Positions 16,673-25,127 of a stretch of 55,327 nucleotides of DNA are shown here, one piece after another. Position 1 is the first letter of the stretch; the number at the start of each line of letters is the position of its first letter. The position numbers and the translations under genes were made by a program. The notes below the pieces were generated by a model. That model did no database searches. It had not been told where the DNA came from and saw nothing but the letters and a program-made list of their open reading frames with translations. The DNA is from Tidjanibacter sp. (GTDB lineage Bacteria > Bacteroidota > Bacteroidia > Bacteroidales > Rikenellaceae): the NCBI GenBank assembly GCA_017936605.1, contig JAGBFH010000019.1:1-55327 (forward strand), read 5' to 3'.

Positions 16673-19561
16673 ATGAAAAGACTACTTTTGGCTATCCTCC
16701 TTGTTGCCGGCAGCCTCTCGGCTATGGCACAAGAGAGTGTGAGTACAATCACGGGTAAGGTCGTTTCTCGTGGGGATCGCAGCCCCATTGAGTTTGCCGA
16801 GGTGACCCTCGAGGCAAGCGGCCTCCTCTCCCAGACTGCAACCACCGACGCAAACGGCGAGTTCACCTTTACCGAGATTCCCTTCGGGCAGGCAACCCTC
16901 ACCGTGGAGGCTACCGGTTTCCAGCTCTCGGCCATCAATGTGAAAGTTGACAGGGAGCTGAAGGACCTCAACTACATCTCGCTCACCCCCGAGATGACCG
17001 CCGCTAACGACTTCCTGCTCGACGACGGCGCCTTTGTGGAGTTCGACAGCGATATGTCCAACGACTCGCAGTCGACCCCCGTGTCGCTCAGCGCCTCGAA
17101 GGATGTGTTCAACAATATCGCAGGCTATAAGTTTGGCGCCCTGAGGTTCCGCACCCGTGGTTACGACCAGAACACCGAGATTATCTACCTCAACGGTGTG
17201 GAGATGACCGACGCCAATAGCGGTAACGGCACCTGGTCGCTCTGGAGTGGTCTGAATGAGGCTACCCGCAACCAGGAGTCCACCTACGCCACCTCGATTG
17301 GTACGAGCGGTGTGGGCGGCATCAACGGTACGACCAACATTCTGGCTCGCGCCTCGCAGATGCGTCAGGGCTTCCGCACAGGCTTCGTGACCTCGAGCGG
17401 CAGCTACCGCCACCGTGTGATGGCAACCTATGCCAGCGGTATGCAGGACAACGGCTGGGCCTACGCAGCGAGCGTATCGGCTCGTCTGGGCGGCAACGAC
17501 TTCGTGGAGGGCGTGACCTACAACGCTTGGGCCTACTTCCTCTCGGCCGAGAAGAAGCTCAACGACCGCCACCAGTTCGCCTTCACCTTCTTTGGTGTTC
17601 CCACCCAGAGGGGCGCACAGATGGCCGCCACTCAGGAGGCCTACAGCCTTGCAGGCAGCTACTGGTACAACCCCAATGTGGGTATGCAGAACGGCAAGCT
17701 CCGCAACGCCCGCGTCAGAAGCTACCACGAGCCCGTGGCTATGGCCAACTGGTTCTACACCCCCAGCGATAGGACCAAGATTACCGCTGCCGTTTCGTTC
17801 CGCTTTGGTCAGAACGGCTACTCGGCACTCGACTGGAACAGTGCAGCCGACCCCCGCGCCGACTACTACCGCAACCTGCCCAGCTACTGGAATGCCAAGG
17901 GTGATATGACCCACCAGATGCAGCTCGCACAGGCTTGGAGGGACAACCGCGAGAAGATGATGTACATCGACTTCGACAAACTCTACAACATCAACTATAG
18001 GTCCAACCCCGCAAATGGCGACAAGCCCACTATGAACTACGAGGGTACCGGCATCGAGGAGAGCGTAGCAGGTCAGAACCGTTCGCGCTACATCATCTCG
18101 GAGCGTCACACCGACCAGCGCGACCTTCGTATCAAACTGCAGGCCGACCACACCATCAACAACTATCAGTCCATCTCGGGTGGTATCGACCTCCGCAAGA
18201 ACCGCACCGAGTACTACACCTCCATCAAGGACCTGCTGGGTGGTGACTACTGGGTGAACATCGACAACTTCGCCGAGCGCGACATCCACGCCACCGCCGA
18301 CCGCAGCAAGAGTCTCAACGACCTCAACCGCTCGGACAACTACATCGTGCGCGAGGGTGAGAAGTATGGCTACGACTACTATGCACACTCGATGGTGGGC
18401 AAACTCTGGGGTGCCTACAACCTCCGCTTAGGCAACTTCAAGTTGGCCGCCGCAGGTGAGGTTTCCTACACCAGCTTCTACCGCGAGGGCCTCTATCGCA
18501 AGGGCCTCTTTGCCGACAACTCCTTCGGCGAGAGCGAGCACCAGAACTTCCTCGGCTACAACCTCAAGGGTAACTTCTTCTGGGAGCCCAATGGCGCCAA
18601 CAGCCTCCAGCTCTCGGTTGTGGCACAGCAGAACGCCCCCTACTTCCAGGACGCTTTCGTGTCGCCCCGCACCCGCAACACCGTAGCCCCCAACCTCACC
18701 ACCGAGAAGGTACGAAGCCTCGATTTGGCCTACAACTTCAAGGCCCCCTGGATGCAGCTCCGCGCCTCGGTTTACTACACCGAGATTAAGGACCAGTCGA
18801 AGCTCATCAGCTTCTATGACGATGTTTGGGCAGCCTTCTCGAATATGTCGCTCTCGGGTATCGACAGCCGCTACTACGGCCTCGAGATGGGTATGCGCGT
18901 GCCTATCACCGCAAGCCTCAGCGCCTCGGCTGCTGCCAGCATCGGTGACTACACCTACACCTCCAACCCATATTTCACCCAGACTCGTGACAACACCGCA
19001 GCAACTCTGGTGGAGAACGAGAGAGTATATTGGAAGGGTATGAAGGTTGAGAGCACCCCCCAGGTGGCTATCAATGTGGGCCTGAACTACCGCACCGACA
19101 ACAACATCTACCTCTCGATTGATGCCGAGTACTTCGACAAGATGTACCTCTCGATGAACCCCCTCTACCGCACCCTCGGTGCTATGGGTGGTCGTCTGGA
19201 CGCAACCAAGATCGACAGCGCATTTGACGGCACCATTGAGGATGTTATCAAGTATGCAGCCTACGCAGGCGAGGAGAGCAACATCCGCGGTCTGGCTTCG
19301 CAGGAGAAGTTCAACCCCGCAATCGTGCTGAACGCCTCCATCGGTAAGACCTGGTATGTGGGCGGCAACCAGATTGGTTTCAGCCTGGAGATTAAGAACC
19401 TGACGAACACCATCTGCAAGACAGGCGGTTTCGAGCAGATGCGACTCTTCTCGGACGACGAGTATGAGACCACCACCGGTACCCGCTACTCGCGCTTCGA
19501 CTCCAAGTACTTCTACCTCTACGGCACCAACTACTATCTTAATATCTACTTCCGTTTCTAA
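16673..19561 (+). CDS. TonB-dependent outer-membrane receptor
   Basis: A 962-residue receptor. It has a signal peptide (MKRLLLAILLVAGSLSAMAQ), a carboxypeptidase-regulatory-like domain (about 25-105; TGKVVSRGDRSPIEFAEVTL), a plug region with NGVEMTDANSG (about 160-230), and a long barrel ending LNIYFRF. Such receptors import substrates across the outer membrane using TonB energy. There is no SusD partner; instead a DUF5689 lipoprotein follows after 28 nt, and nuclease genes precede it. The likely cargo is nucleic-acid fragments, oligonucleotides or nucleosides, inferred from context only. Confidence 0.9.
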   Translation: MKRLLLAILLVAGSLSAMAQESVSTITGKVVSRGDRSPIEFAEVTLEASGLLSQTATTDANGEFTFTEIPFGQATLTVEATGFQLSAINVKVDRELKDLNYISLTPEMTAANDFLLDDGAFVEFDSDMSNDSQSTPVSLSASKDVFNNIAGYKFGALRFRTRGYDQNTEIIYLNGVEMTDANSGNGTWSLWSGLNEATRNQESTYATSIGTSGVGGINGTTNILARASQMRQGFRTGFVTSSGSYRHRVMATYASGMQDNGWAYAASVSARLGGNDFVEGVTYNAWAYFLSAEKKLNDRHQFAFTFFGVPTQRGAQMAATQEAYSLAGSYWYNPNVGMQNGKLRNARVRSYHEPVAMANWFYTPSDRTKITAAVSFRFGQNGYSALDWNSAADPRADYYRNLPSYWNAKGDMTHQMQLAQAWRDNREKMMYIDFDKLYNINYRSNPANGDKPTMNYEGTGIEESVAGQNRSRYIISERHTDQRDLRIKLQADHTINNYQSISGGIDLRKNRTEYYTSIKDLLGGDYWVNIDNFAERDIHATADRSKSLNDLNRSDNYIVREGEKYGYDYYAHSMVGKLWGAYNLRLGNFKLAAAGEVSYTSFYREGLYRKGLFADNSFGESEHQNFLGYNLKGNFFWEPNGANSLQLSVVAQQNAPYFQDAFVSPRTRNTVAPNLTTEKVRSLDLAYNFKAPWMQLRASVYYTEIKDQSKLISFYDDVWAAFSNMSLSGIDSRYYGLEMGMRVPITASLSASAAASIGDYTYTSNPYFTQTRDNTAATLVENERVYWKGMKVESTPQVAINVGLNYRTDNNIYLSIDAEYFDKMYLSMNPLYRTLGAMGGRLDATKIDSAFDGTIEDVIKYAAYAGEESNIRGLASQEKFNPAIVLNASIGKTWYVGGNQIGFSLEIKNLTNTICKTGGFEQMRLFSDDEYETTTGTRYSRFDSKYFYLYGTNYYLNIYFRF

Positions 19562-19588
19562 ACCAAGACCTAACGACACAAGAGAGAT

Positions 19589-20572
19589 ATGAAAAAATAT
19601 ATTATCATAGCAGCACTCGCGCTCCTGGCCTTCACCTCGTGTGAGAAACAGTGGGAAGATGTACCCACCTTTGAGCCCGCCACCAAGGAGCAGATTATCG
19701 CCGATGGTTACACGCTGATGACCGTCAACGATTTCAAACAGCAGTATTTCTACAGCGTACTGCCCGAGCCCGGCAAGACCGTGCTGGGTATCACCATTGA
19801 GGACAAAGTGGCACTCGAGACAGTGGTTGTGAGCTCCGATGAGCTGGGCAACACCTATCGTTCGCTCTATGTTCAGGACGCAAGCGGCCCCGAGGCCGGC
19901 GGTATGGAGATTAAGGTGGGCAAGGGCTCGATGTACACCGTCTATAAGCCCGGCCAGAAGCTCTACATCAAGACCGATGAGCTCATCCTCGGCAACTACC
20001 GCAATATGGTGGGCCTTGGTGGTCCCTCCTCGGAGTCGACCTACTCCAACGGCTTCATCGACATCCAGACCATCATCGACGAGAAACTTCTCCCCGGTGA
20101 GATGATGGGCGCCGACACCCTCGTTGTGAACTCTTCGAACATCTCGACCATTATGAGCAACGCCAAGAAGTACCTCGGCACCCTCTGCCGCTTCGAGGGC
20201 CTCGAGAGCACCTGGGGCACCATCAAGGTGGGCGGCTACGACAACCGCTACCCCTCCTTTATGGACTCGGGCGATGAGGCCACCAAGAATGGCGAGCAGG
20301 TGGATGACGCAGACGACTATAACAAGGACTTTAGGGACTACGACCTGCCCGTAACTTGGGCCTACAGCTACGACAACCTCTCGTTCTATGGCTCGGCAGC
20401 CTTCACTATGGGCTCCTACCCCTTCATCGTGCGCACCAGCGGCTACTCCCGATTTGCACTCGAGGAGATTCCCGCCGATGGCGAGATATGCGACATCACC
20501 GCCATCCTCACCATCTACGATAGCACCTACCAGCTTGTGCTCAATAGCGCAACCGATGTGGTTGTGAAATAG
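19589..20572 (+). CDS. DUF5689-type surface lipoprotein, possible receptor partner
   Basis: A 327-residue lipoprotein (lipobox LAFTSC, Cys18). The segment from about residue 45 to 250 has the DUF5689 pattern: TLMTVNDFKQQYF, then VVVSSDELGNTYRSLYVQDA and YTVYKPGQKLYIK. These read as OB-like strands comparable to the OB units of the upstream lipoproteins. A further beta domain fills the C-terminus. It sits directly after the TonB receptor, where a SusD-like protein would normally stand, so it may be the substrate-binding lid or adaptor. That role is inference. A strong terminator follows. Confidence 0.72.
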   Translation: MKKYIIIAALALLAFTSCEKQWEDVPTFEPATKEQIIADGYTLMTVNDFKQQYFYSVLPEPGKTVLGITIEDKVALETVVVSSDELGNTYRSLYVQDASGPEAGGMEIKVGKGSMYTVYKPGQKLYIKTDELILGNYRNMVGLGGPSSESTYSNGFIDIQTIIDEKLLPGEMMGADTLVVNSSNISTIMSNAKKYLGTLCRFEGLESTWGTIKVGGYDNRYPSFMDSGDEATKNGEQVDDADDYNKDFRDYDLPVTWAYSYDNLSFYGSAAFTMGSYPFIVRTSGYSRFALEEIPADGEICDITAILTIYDSTYQLVLNSATDVVVK

Positions 20573-20600
20573 TAGGGCCGCGATACCTTATTATAATATT

Positions 20601-20643
20601 AAAGCGACACCGCCTCTTTTGTGGGCGGTGTCGCTTTTTTTTG
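20601..20643 (+). terminator. terminator of the nuclease-receptor operon
   Basis: AAAGCGACACCGCC (20601-20614) pairs perfectly with GGCGGTGTCGCTTT (20624-20637), followed by a T run. Confidence 0.9.
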
Positions 20644-20695
20644 TCGGGTCGAAAGTCGAAGGTCGAAGGTCGAAGGTCCAACGACTAACGGACAA

Positions 20696-20742
20696 CAGAC
20701 CTCTCCCCCGCTTCGCGGACCCTCCCCTAACTTAGGGGAGGG
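20696..20742 (-). repeat. REP-like palindrome, copy 2
   Basis: Reverse orientation relative to copy 1. CAGACCTCTCCC comes first, then a short hairpin (CCGCTTCGCGG), then CCTCCCCTAACTTAGGGGAGG. Confidence 0.75.
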
Positions 20743-21122
20743 AGAGGGCCGAAAGGGCAAAAGTGGCAAAAGGGGCCAAAAGGGGCCCTAAAGGGGCCCT
20801 AAAGACATTAAGGACCTTAAGGACCTTAAGGACCTTAAAGACCTATGGGGCTTATGGGACTTATAGGTCTTATAAGTCTTATAAGTCTTATAGGCCCCAT
20901 TGTCGGCAGGTTGGTAGACGGTAGGCAAAAAACGCATAGAGCGGGGTCGGAACGACCCTTTTGTGATGGTGGTGCTGTCCACCGCATCACCTTGAAACTG
21001 CCTCAACTTGCCAGCACCGTTGAACAATGTGCTTATCAAGGGCTTGCCCTTGACCAAGCCTCCCTTTTCAAAGGGAGGTTTGGAGGGATTGTCTATACTC
21101 ATTCCGCGAATGCGGAATTTTG

Positions 21123-21155
21123 GCGGCAACGGCCGCAGCGAGGCACAACGGTGCC
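21123..21155 (+). repeat. two adjacent AACG stem-loops
   Basis: GCGGC/GCCGC around AACG (21123-21136) and GGCAC/GTGCC around AACG (21142-21155), each followed by AGCG. The first is a third stem variant of the element seen at 30-43 and 7232-7245. Confidence 0.6.
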
Positions 21156-21197
21156 AGCGGGTGATGGGAACACAACCCACCGCTTTCCTTTGAAAGT

Positions 21198-21325
21198 AAA
21201 AACGCATAGAGCGAGGGGAATTTTTTGCCAAACAAAGGAGCGGACTCCGGAGCCTACTGATGCGTAGGTGAGGAAGTCCGCTCTCTGAAGTTTGGTGAAA
21301 AATTCACCCGCTATATGCGTTTTTT
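21198..21325 (-). terminator. long composite hairpin at the 3' end of the M16 gene
   Basis: Nested arms: AAAAACGCATAGAGCG (21198-21213) with CGCTATATGCGTTTTT (21309-21324, one mismatch); GAATTTTTTGCCAAAC (21218-21233) with GTTTGGTGAAAAATTC (21290-21305); GAGCGGACT (21238-21246) with AGTCCGCTC (21275-21283); CCTAC with GTAGG at the apex. Its inner end overlaps the stop codon of the M16 gene, and on the minus strand it finishes in five T. A long structured terminator is likely; a mobile element remnant is possible. Confidence 0.65.
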
Positions 21326-24137
21326 ACTGGGGATCCATAATGAGCTTGAGCACATTACCATCTGCGAGGAGTTTGGCAGCCATTGCCTTGATGTCCTCGG
21401 GCGAGATGTTCTCCAGAATCTCCTCGTAACCGGTAGTGAAGTCTACATTGTGGAGGTCGCTGCTTACAATCCAGTTCATCCAGTTGCCGTTCTGCTTGAG
21501 TGCATCGGCGCGCTCCTTGACCATATACTCTTTAATCTTGGCTACATCCTCCATCGAGGGACCCTCGGTGGCAATCTTCTCGATCTCGGGAAGGAGTGCT
21601 GCGCGAGCCTGGTCGGCAATCTCGGGCTTGGTGTCGAAGCCGATGAGGAAGAGGTAGTCGGGCTGCTCGGGCATCGACGAGAGCTGACCTGCGGTCGAAA
21701 CGCCATAGGTTGCGCCCATCTCCTCACGGATAGTTGCGGTGTAGCGGATATCGAGCAGCTGCGAGAGAATCGAAAGGGTGAGTTTGTTCTTCAGGGTAAC
21801 ATCCATATTACCGCTCAGGACATAGTAGATGGTAGTTTTGGGCATCTCCATAGTGGTCTGGAAGCGGTTGGTGCGCTCGCCACCCTGATAGCCGATGAGG
21901 TTCTCGGGGTTGTAGGTGAGTTTGCCTTTGGTCTTCTTAATCGAGCCGAGATACTTCTCCACCAGAGGTTTGAGCTCTGCCTCGTTGAAGTTACCAACGA
22001 AGTAGAAGGTCATATCGTCGGGAGTGGTGAAGAGGGCGTTGTAAACCTTCTTGTACTGCTCGAACGAGAGAGCCTCGATATCCTCAAGGGCCCACGCTTT
22101 GATGCGGTTGGGCTTATCGTAAATCGAAGCGAACAACTCGCGCTGGAATACATAGCTGGGATCCGAAACGATGTTGGCGTAGGCCTGTACGAGCTGCTCC
22201 TTCACGAAGTTGAACGAGTCCTCATCGAAGCGGGGCGAGGTAGCGTAGAGGTAGACGAGCTGCAACATAGTCTCGAGGTCTTTGGGCGAGCAGCTTGCGC
22301 TCAGGCCGTGGCTCGAGCCGCTCAAGTGGGGACCTACATTCACAGCCTTACCTGCCAACTGTTTCTGCAAATCGGTTGCCGAGAACTCGCCAACGCCCTG
22401 GAAACCGAGGAAGTTTACGAAGCTGTCGGCCATAGCCATATCCTCATCGGCCAAAATCGAGTTACCACCGAGGGTTGTTGCCCTCATCTGAATCTCGTCT
22501 GCCTTGAAATCGGTGGGTTTCAGAACAACCTTCACGCCATTCTTCAGGGTCCATACGGTGTTGCCGAACTTATCTGCCGAAGTGGTCTTAACCTTTGCGC
22601 CTTTGAGCTTGGTGCCCTCGGGGATGAGAGGTTTCTTCTCGCCTGCGTCCTCATAGGGGGTGAGCTCGGTGTTGTTCACAGCGGCGATGATAGCCTCAAC
22701 CTCCTCGGCGGTGGGGATAACTGCGCCCTCTTTCTCGGGCTGGCTCATAAGAACCACATGGTTTACGGGGGCGAACTTCTGCTGTGCATACTGGTTCAGG
22801 GTGTTCACATCGAGCGAGGCGATGAGCACGCTGTCGAGCTGCCACTCGGTCTCGGCATCGTAGAGAGGAGTGCCGCGACGGAAGTTGCTGGTGTAGCGGC
22901 CCACGAACTCGCTGTTACGACGGTCGTTGCGGCGGTCGTAGGACTGCTGGTTGCGGCGCATAACATTGCTCTGTGCCCTCTCGAACTCCGAGAATGTGAA
23001 GCCATAGCGGCGCACCTTCTCGAACTCGGAGTAGATGGCCTCAAATGCCCTCAGGCTCTCGCCATCGCGGGGCTGAGCATAGAACTCGAGGATGTCCATC
23101 GACATAGTGACATTGCCTGCATAGTAGCCGGCACCCAGGAAGGGAGCACCGGGTTTCTGCGACATATCCTGGAGGCGCTCATTTACGATATTGGCGATGA
23201 ACGAATCGAGAATCGAGTAGAGCTCATAGATGATGGTGTTGTTCACCTCTTTGGGCAGGGGCTCGCTGCGAACGATGAACTCCACACTGCTCTCGGTGAG
23301 CTCGGGGTCGGTGAAGATACCGATTGCGGGGGTCTGGTTCACAGGAATAGGAATATACTCGATAGCCTCGGGATTCTCAACAGCGGGGATGTCGCTCATA
23401 GTAGCGATAACCTTCTGCTCCATCTCGTCTACATCGAAGTCGCCAACAACCACAATACACTGGTTGGTGGTGTTGTACCAACGGTGGTAGAAGTCGCGCA
23501 ACTCATCGTAGGTGAAGGTTTTCAGACGCTCCTCGGTACCGATGATGTTGCGTTTTGCATACTTGGTGTCGCCATAGAGATAGGGGGCGCTCTTCTCGCG
23601 AATACGCCACGAAGCGTCGTTGCGGGTGCGAAGCTCCTCAATAATAACGCCACGCTCGTTGTCGATCTCCTCGTCGGCCAGGGTGATGAAGTATGCCCAG
23701 TCGTGGAGAATCATCAGCACATTGTCGACAACCGAGGGGTCGGTCAGAGGCACACCCTGCATCATATACTGGGTCTGCTCCATTGCGGTCCAAGCGTTCA
23801 GGTTGGCACCAAACTTAACACCAACACTCTCCAGATAGTTGATCATATTCTTGCCGGGGAAGTTCTTGGTGCCGTTGAAGGCCATATGCTCCAGGAAGTG
23901 AGCCAAGCCAATCTGAAGGTCCTCCTCCTGCACAGCACCCACGCGGTCGTAGATGTAGAAGTCGGCCTGATTCTCGGGCTTGGAGTTGTGGCGGATGTAG
24001 TAGGTCAGTCCGTTGGGGAGGACACCTTTACGCAGTTCGGGATCCTGTGGCAGGGGGGCCATAGGGTCCATCTGTGCCTGCACGCCCATAATCGAAACGG
24101 CTGCAAACACAATCAGTGTGAACAGTTTTTTAATCAT
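21324..24137 (-). CDS. exported M16-family zinc metallopeptidase
   Basis: A 937-residue protein with a signal peptide ending near residue 22, placing it in the periplasm or envelope. The inverted zinc motif HFLEH (His80, Glu83, His84) is intact, with the distal acidic ligand region in DNERGVIIEELR. The length fits the two-repeat pitrilysin/PqqL-like form, the second half being inactive. Members degrade peptides in a closed chamber. It is a single gene; upstream (24138-24240) no consensus -7 box was recognised. The 3' end is closed by the long hairpin at 21198-21325. Confidence 0.9.
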   Translation of the reverse strand: MIKKLFTLIVFAAVSIMGVQAQMDPMAPLPQDPELRKGVLPNGLTYYIRHNSKPENQADFYIYDRVGAVQEEDLQIGLAHFLEHMAFNGTKNFPGKNMINYLESVGVKFGANLNAWTAMEQTQYMMQGVPLTDPSVVDNVLMILHDWAYFITLADEEIDNERGVIIEELRTRNDASWRIREKSAPYLYGDTKYAKRNIIGTEERLKTFTYDELRDFYHRWYNTTNQCIVVVGDFDVDEMEQKVIATMSDIPAVENPEAIEYIPIPVNQTPAIGIFTDPELTESSVEFIVRSEPLPKEVNNTIIYELYSILDSFIANIVNERLQDMSQKPGAPFLGAGYYAGNVTMSMDILEFYAQPRDGESLRAFEAIYSEFEKVRRYGFTFSEFERAQSNVMRRNQQSYDRRNDRRNSEFVGRYTSNFRRGTPLYDAETEWQLDSVLIASLDVNTLNQYAQQKFAPVNHVVLMSQPEKEGAVIPTAEEVEAIIAAVNNTELTPYEDAGEKKPLIPEGTKLKGAKVKTTSADKFGNTVWTLKNGVKVVLKPTDFKADEIQMRATTLGGNSILADEDMAMADSFVNFLGFQGVGEFSATDLQKQLAGKAVNVGPHLSGSSHGLSASCSPKDLETMLQLVYLYATSPRFDEDSFNFVKEQLVQAYANIVSDPSYVFQRELFASIYDKPNRIKAWALEDIEALSFEQYKKVYNALFTTPDDMTFYFVGNFNEAELKPLVEKYLGSIKKTKGKLTYNPENLIGYQGGERTNRFQTTMEMPKTTIYYVLSGNMDVTLKNKLTLSILSQLLDIRYTATIREEMGATYGVSTAGQLSSMPEQPDYLFLIGFDTKPEIADQARAALLPEIEKIATEGPSMEDVAKIKEYMVKERADALKQNGNWMNWIVSSDLHNVDFTTGYEEILENISPEDIKAMAAKLLADGNVLKLIMDPQ

Positions 24138-24251
24138 AGTTTTAGTGTGTTTTTATTGGGTTATACATCATTTACACTTTGGCCTGGCGCGCACGCGTGT
24201 GGCAAATACGCGCCCTAATCCTCTGCAAGATAACGATAATTTGTCAAAAAA

Positions 24252-24281
24252 TTGTGCTCTTCGCTATTTTTTTTATCTTTG
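24252..24281 (+). promoter_or_regulatory. Bacteroidetes promoter of the acyl-ACP thioesterase
   Basis: TTG (24252-24254), 19-bp spacer, TATCTTTG (24274-24281), close to consensus. The predicted leader is about 30 nt. Confidence 0.75.
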
Positions 24282-24316
24282 TACACTAATAAAAGTCAGA
24301 AACCACAACTCAAACT

Positions 24317-25051
24317 ATGGAACAAAAGCGTTCATATACCTACCGAATAGAGCCCTATCAGGCCGACCTCACACAGCGACTAACGCTGATGGGACTGGCA
24401 GACTACATCCTTACGGCCTGCTTTACGGATGCCATCTTCTCGGGCTATGAGAGCAAAAGTTTTGGCGATAATTGCGGCTGGGTGCTGCTCCGTATGTCCA
24501 TCGACATCGAGAGGCTCCCCCGACAGCTCGAAAACATCACCATACGCACCTGGATAAGCGATGTGAACCGTCTGGCCTCCACCCACAACTTCGAGGTGCT
24601 CGACGAGCAGGGCAACATCATAGCCCGCTCCTCGACCATCTGGGCCATCATCAACCTCGAGACGCGCAAGACCCTCTCTTTCACCGACTTCCCCGACTTC
24701 TGCGAGAACAAGGTGGACCGTTCGTTGCAGCCCGAGGGCGAGCCTCCGCTGCGCCTTACGACCCCCGATATCAATGGCCGCTACACCCATCAGGTGCTCT
24801 ACAGCTACATCGACGGCAACGGCCACACCTACTCGATAAACTATCTGCGTATGGCGCTCGACACGCTCGACATCAAGGAGCTGACCACCACACGCCGCGT
24901 GAGAATCGATATGAACTGGATGCACGAAACCCACTACGGCGAACGCCTGGTCATCCTCACCGACCACGCCCCCTCGCCCCTCTTTGAAATTCAGGCCGAG
25001 GACGGCACCCCCGCCGCAAGGCTCAAAATCGACTGGAAAGAGGAGATCTGA
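24317..25051 (+). CDS. acyl-ACP thioesterase
   Basis: A 244-residue double-hotdog protein of the FatA/FatB-like bacterial family, releasing free fatty acids from acyl-ACP in the cytosol. The first hotdog covers GWVLLRMSIDIERLPRQL and VNRLASTHNFEVLDEQGNII; the second contains IDMNWMHETHYGERLVILTD, where the catalytic region of the family lies. There is no signal peptide. It has its own promoter and is convergent with the phosphate transporter gene. Product chain length cannot be deduced. Confidence 0.85.
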   Translation: MEQKRSYTYRIEPYQADLTQRLTLMGLADYILTACFTDAIFSGYESKSFGDNCGWVLLRMSIDIERLPRQLENITIRTWISDVNRLASTHNFEVLDEQGNIIARSSTIWAIINLETRKTLSFTDFPDFCENKVDRSLQPEGEPPLRLTTPDINGRYTHQVLYSYIDGNGHTYSINYLRMALDTLDIKELTTTRRVRIDMNWMHETHYGERLVILTDHAPSPLFEIQAEDGTPAARLKIDWKEEI

Positions 25052-25073
25052 GAGTTGGCTTCGGCAGACACAA

Positions 25074-25110
25074 AAAACCCGAGAGCAACGCGCGTTGCTC
25101 TCGGGTTTTG
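25074..25110. terminator. bidirectional terminator between thioesterase and phosphate transporter genes
   Basis: A perfect inverted repeat, AAAACCCGAGAGCAACG with CGCGTTGCTCTCGGGTTTT, serves both converging genes. Confidence 0.88.
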
Positions 25111-25127
25111 CTATCTACGACAAGCCA

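Larger units (their letters stand above)
20644..21197. repeat. repeat-rich intergenic region
   Basis: No gene is seen. It contains GTCGAAGGTC repeats (20645-20690), a REP-like copy (20696-20742), AAAGGGGCC repeats, 9-bp-period GACCTTAAG repeats (about 20806-20845), CTTATAAGT repeats (20850-20900), a first copy of AAAAACGCATAGAGCG (20927-20942), a CCTCCCTTTTCAAAGGGAGG palindrome (21059-21078), and AACG stem-loops at 21123-21136 and 21142-21155. Confidence 0.75.

Noticed and set aside
16673..20572. SusC/SusD glycan utilisation locus
   Set aside because: No SusD-like protein, glycoside hydrolase or sugar regulator is present. The lipoprotein after the receptor is DUF5689-like and the enzymes are nucleases.
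20788..21267. Small genes on either strand in the 20.8-21.3 kb gap
   Set aside because: The frames are made of short-period repeats and palindromes and encode low-complexity peptides.
21315..24218. Open frame of about 970 codons opposite the M16 peptidase
   Set aside because: The minus strand encodes a full M16 peptidase with signal peptide and zinc motif. The plus-strand product shows no family features.
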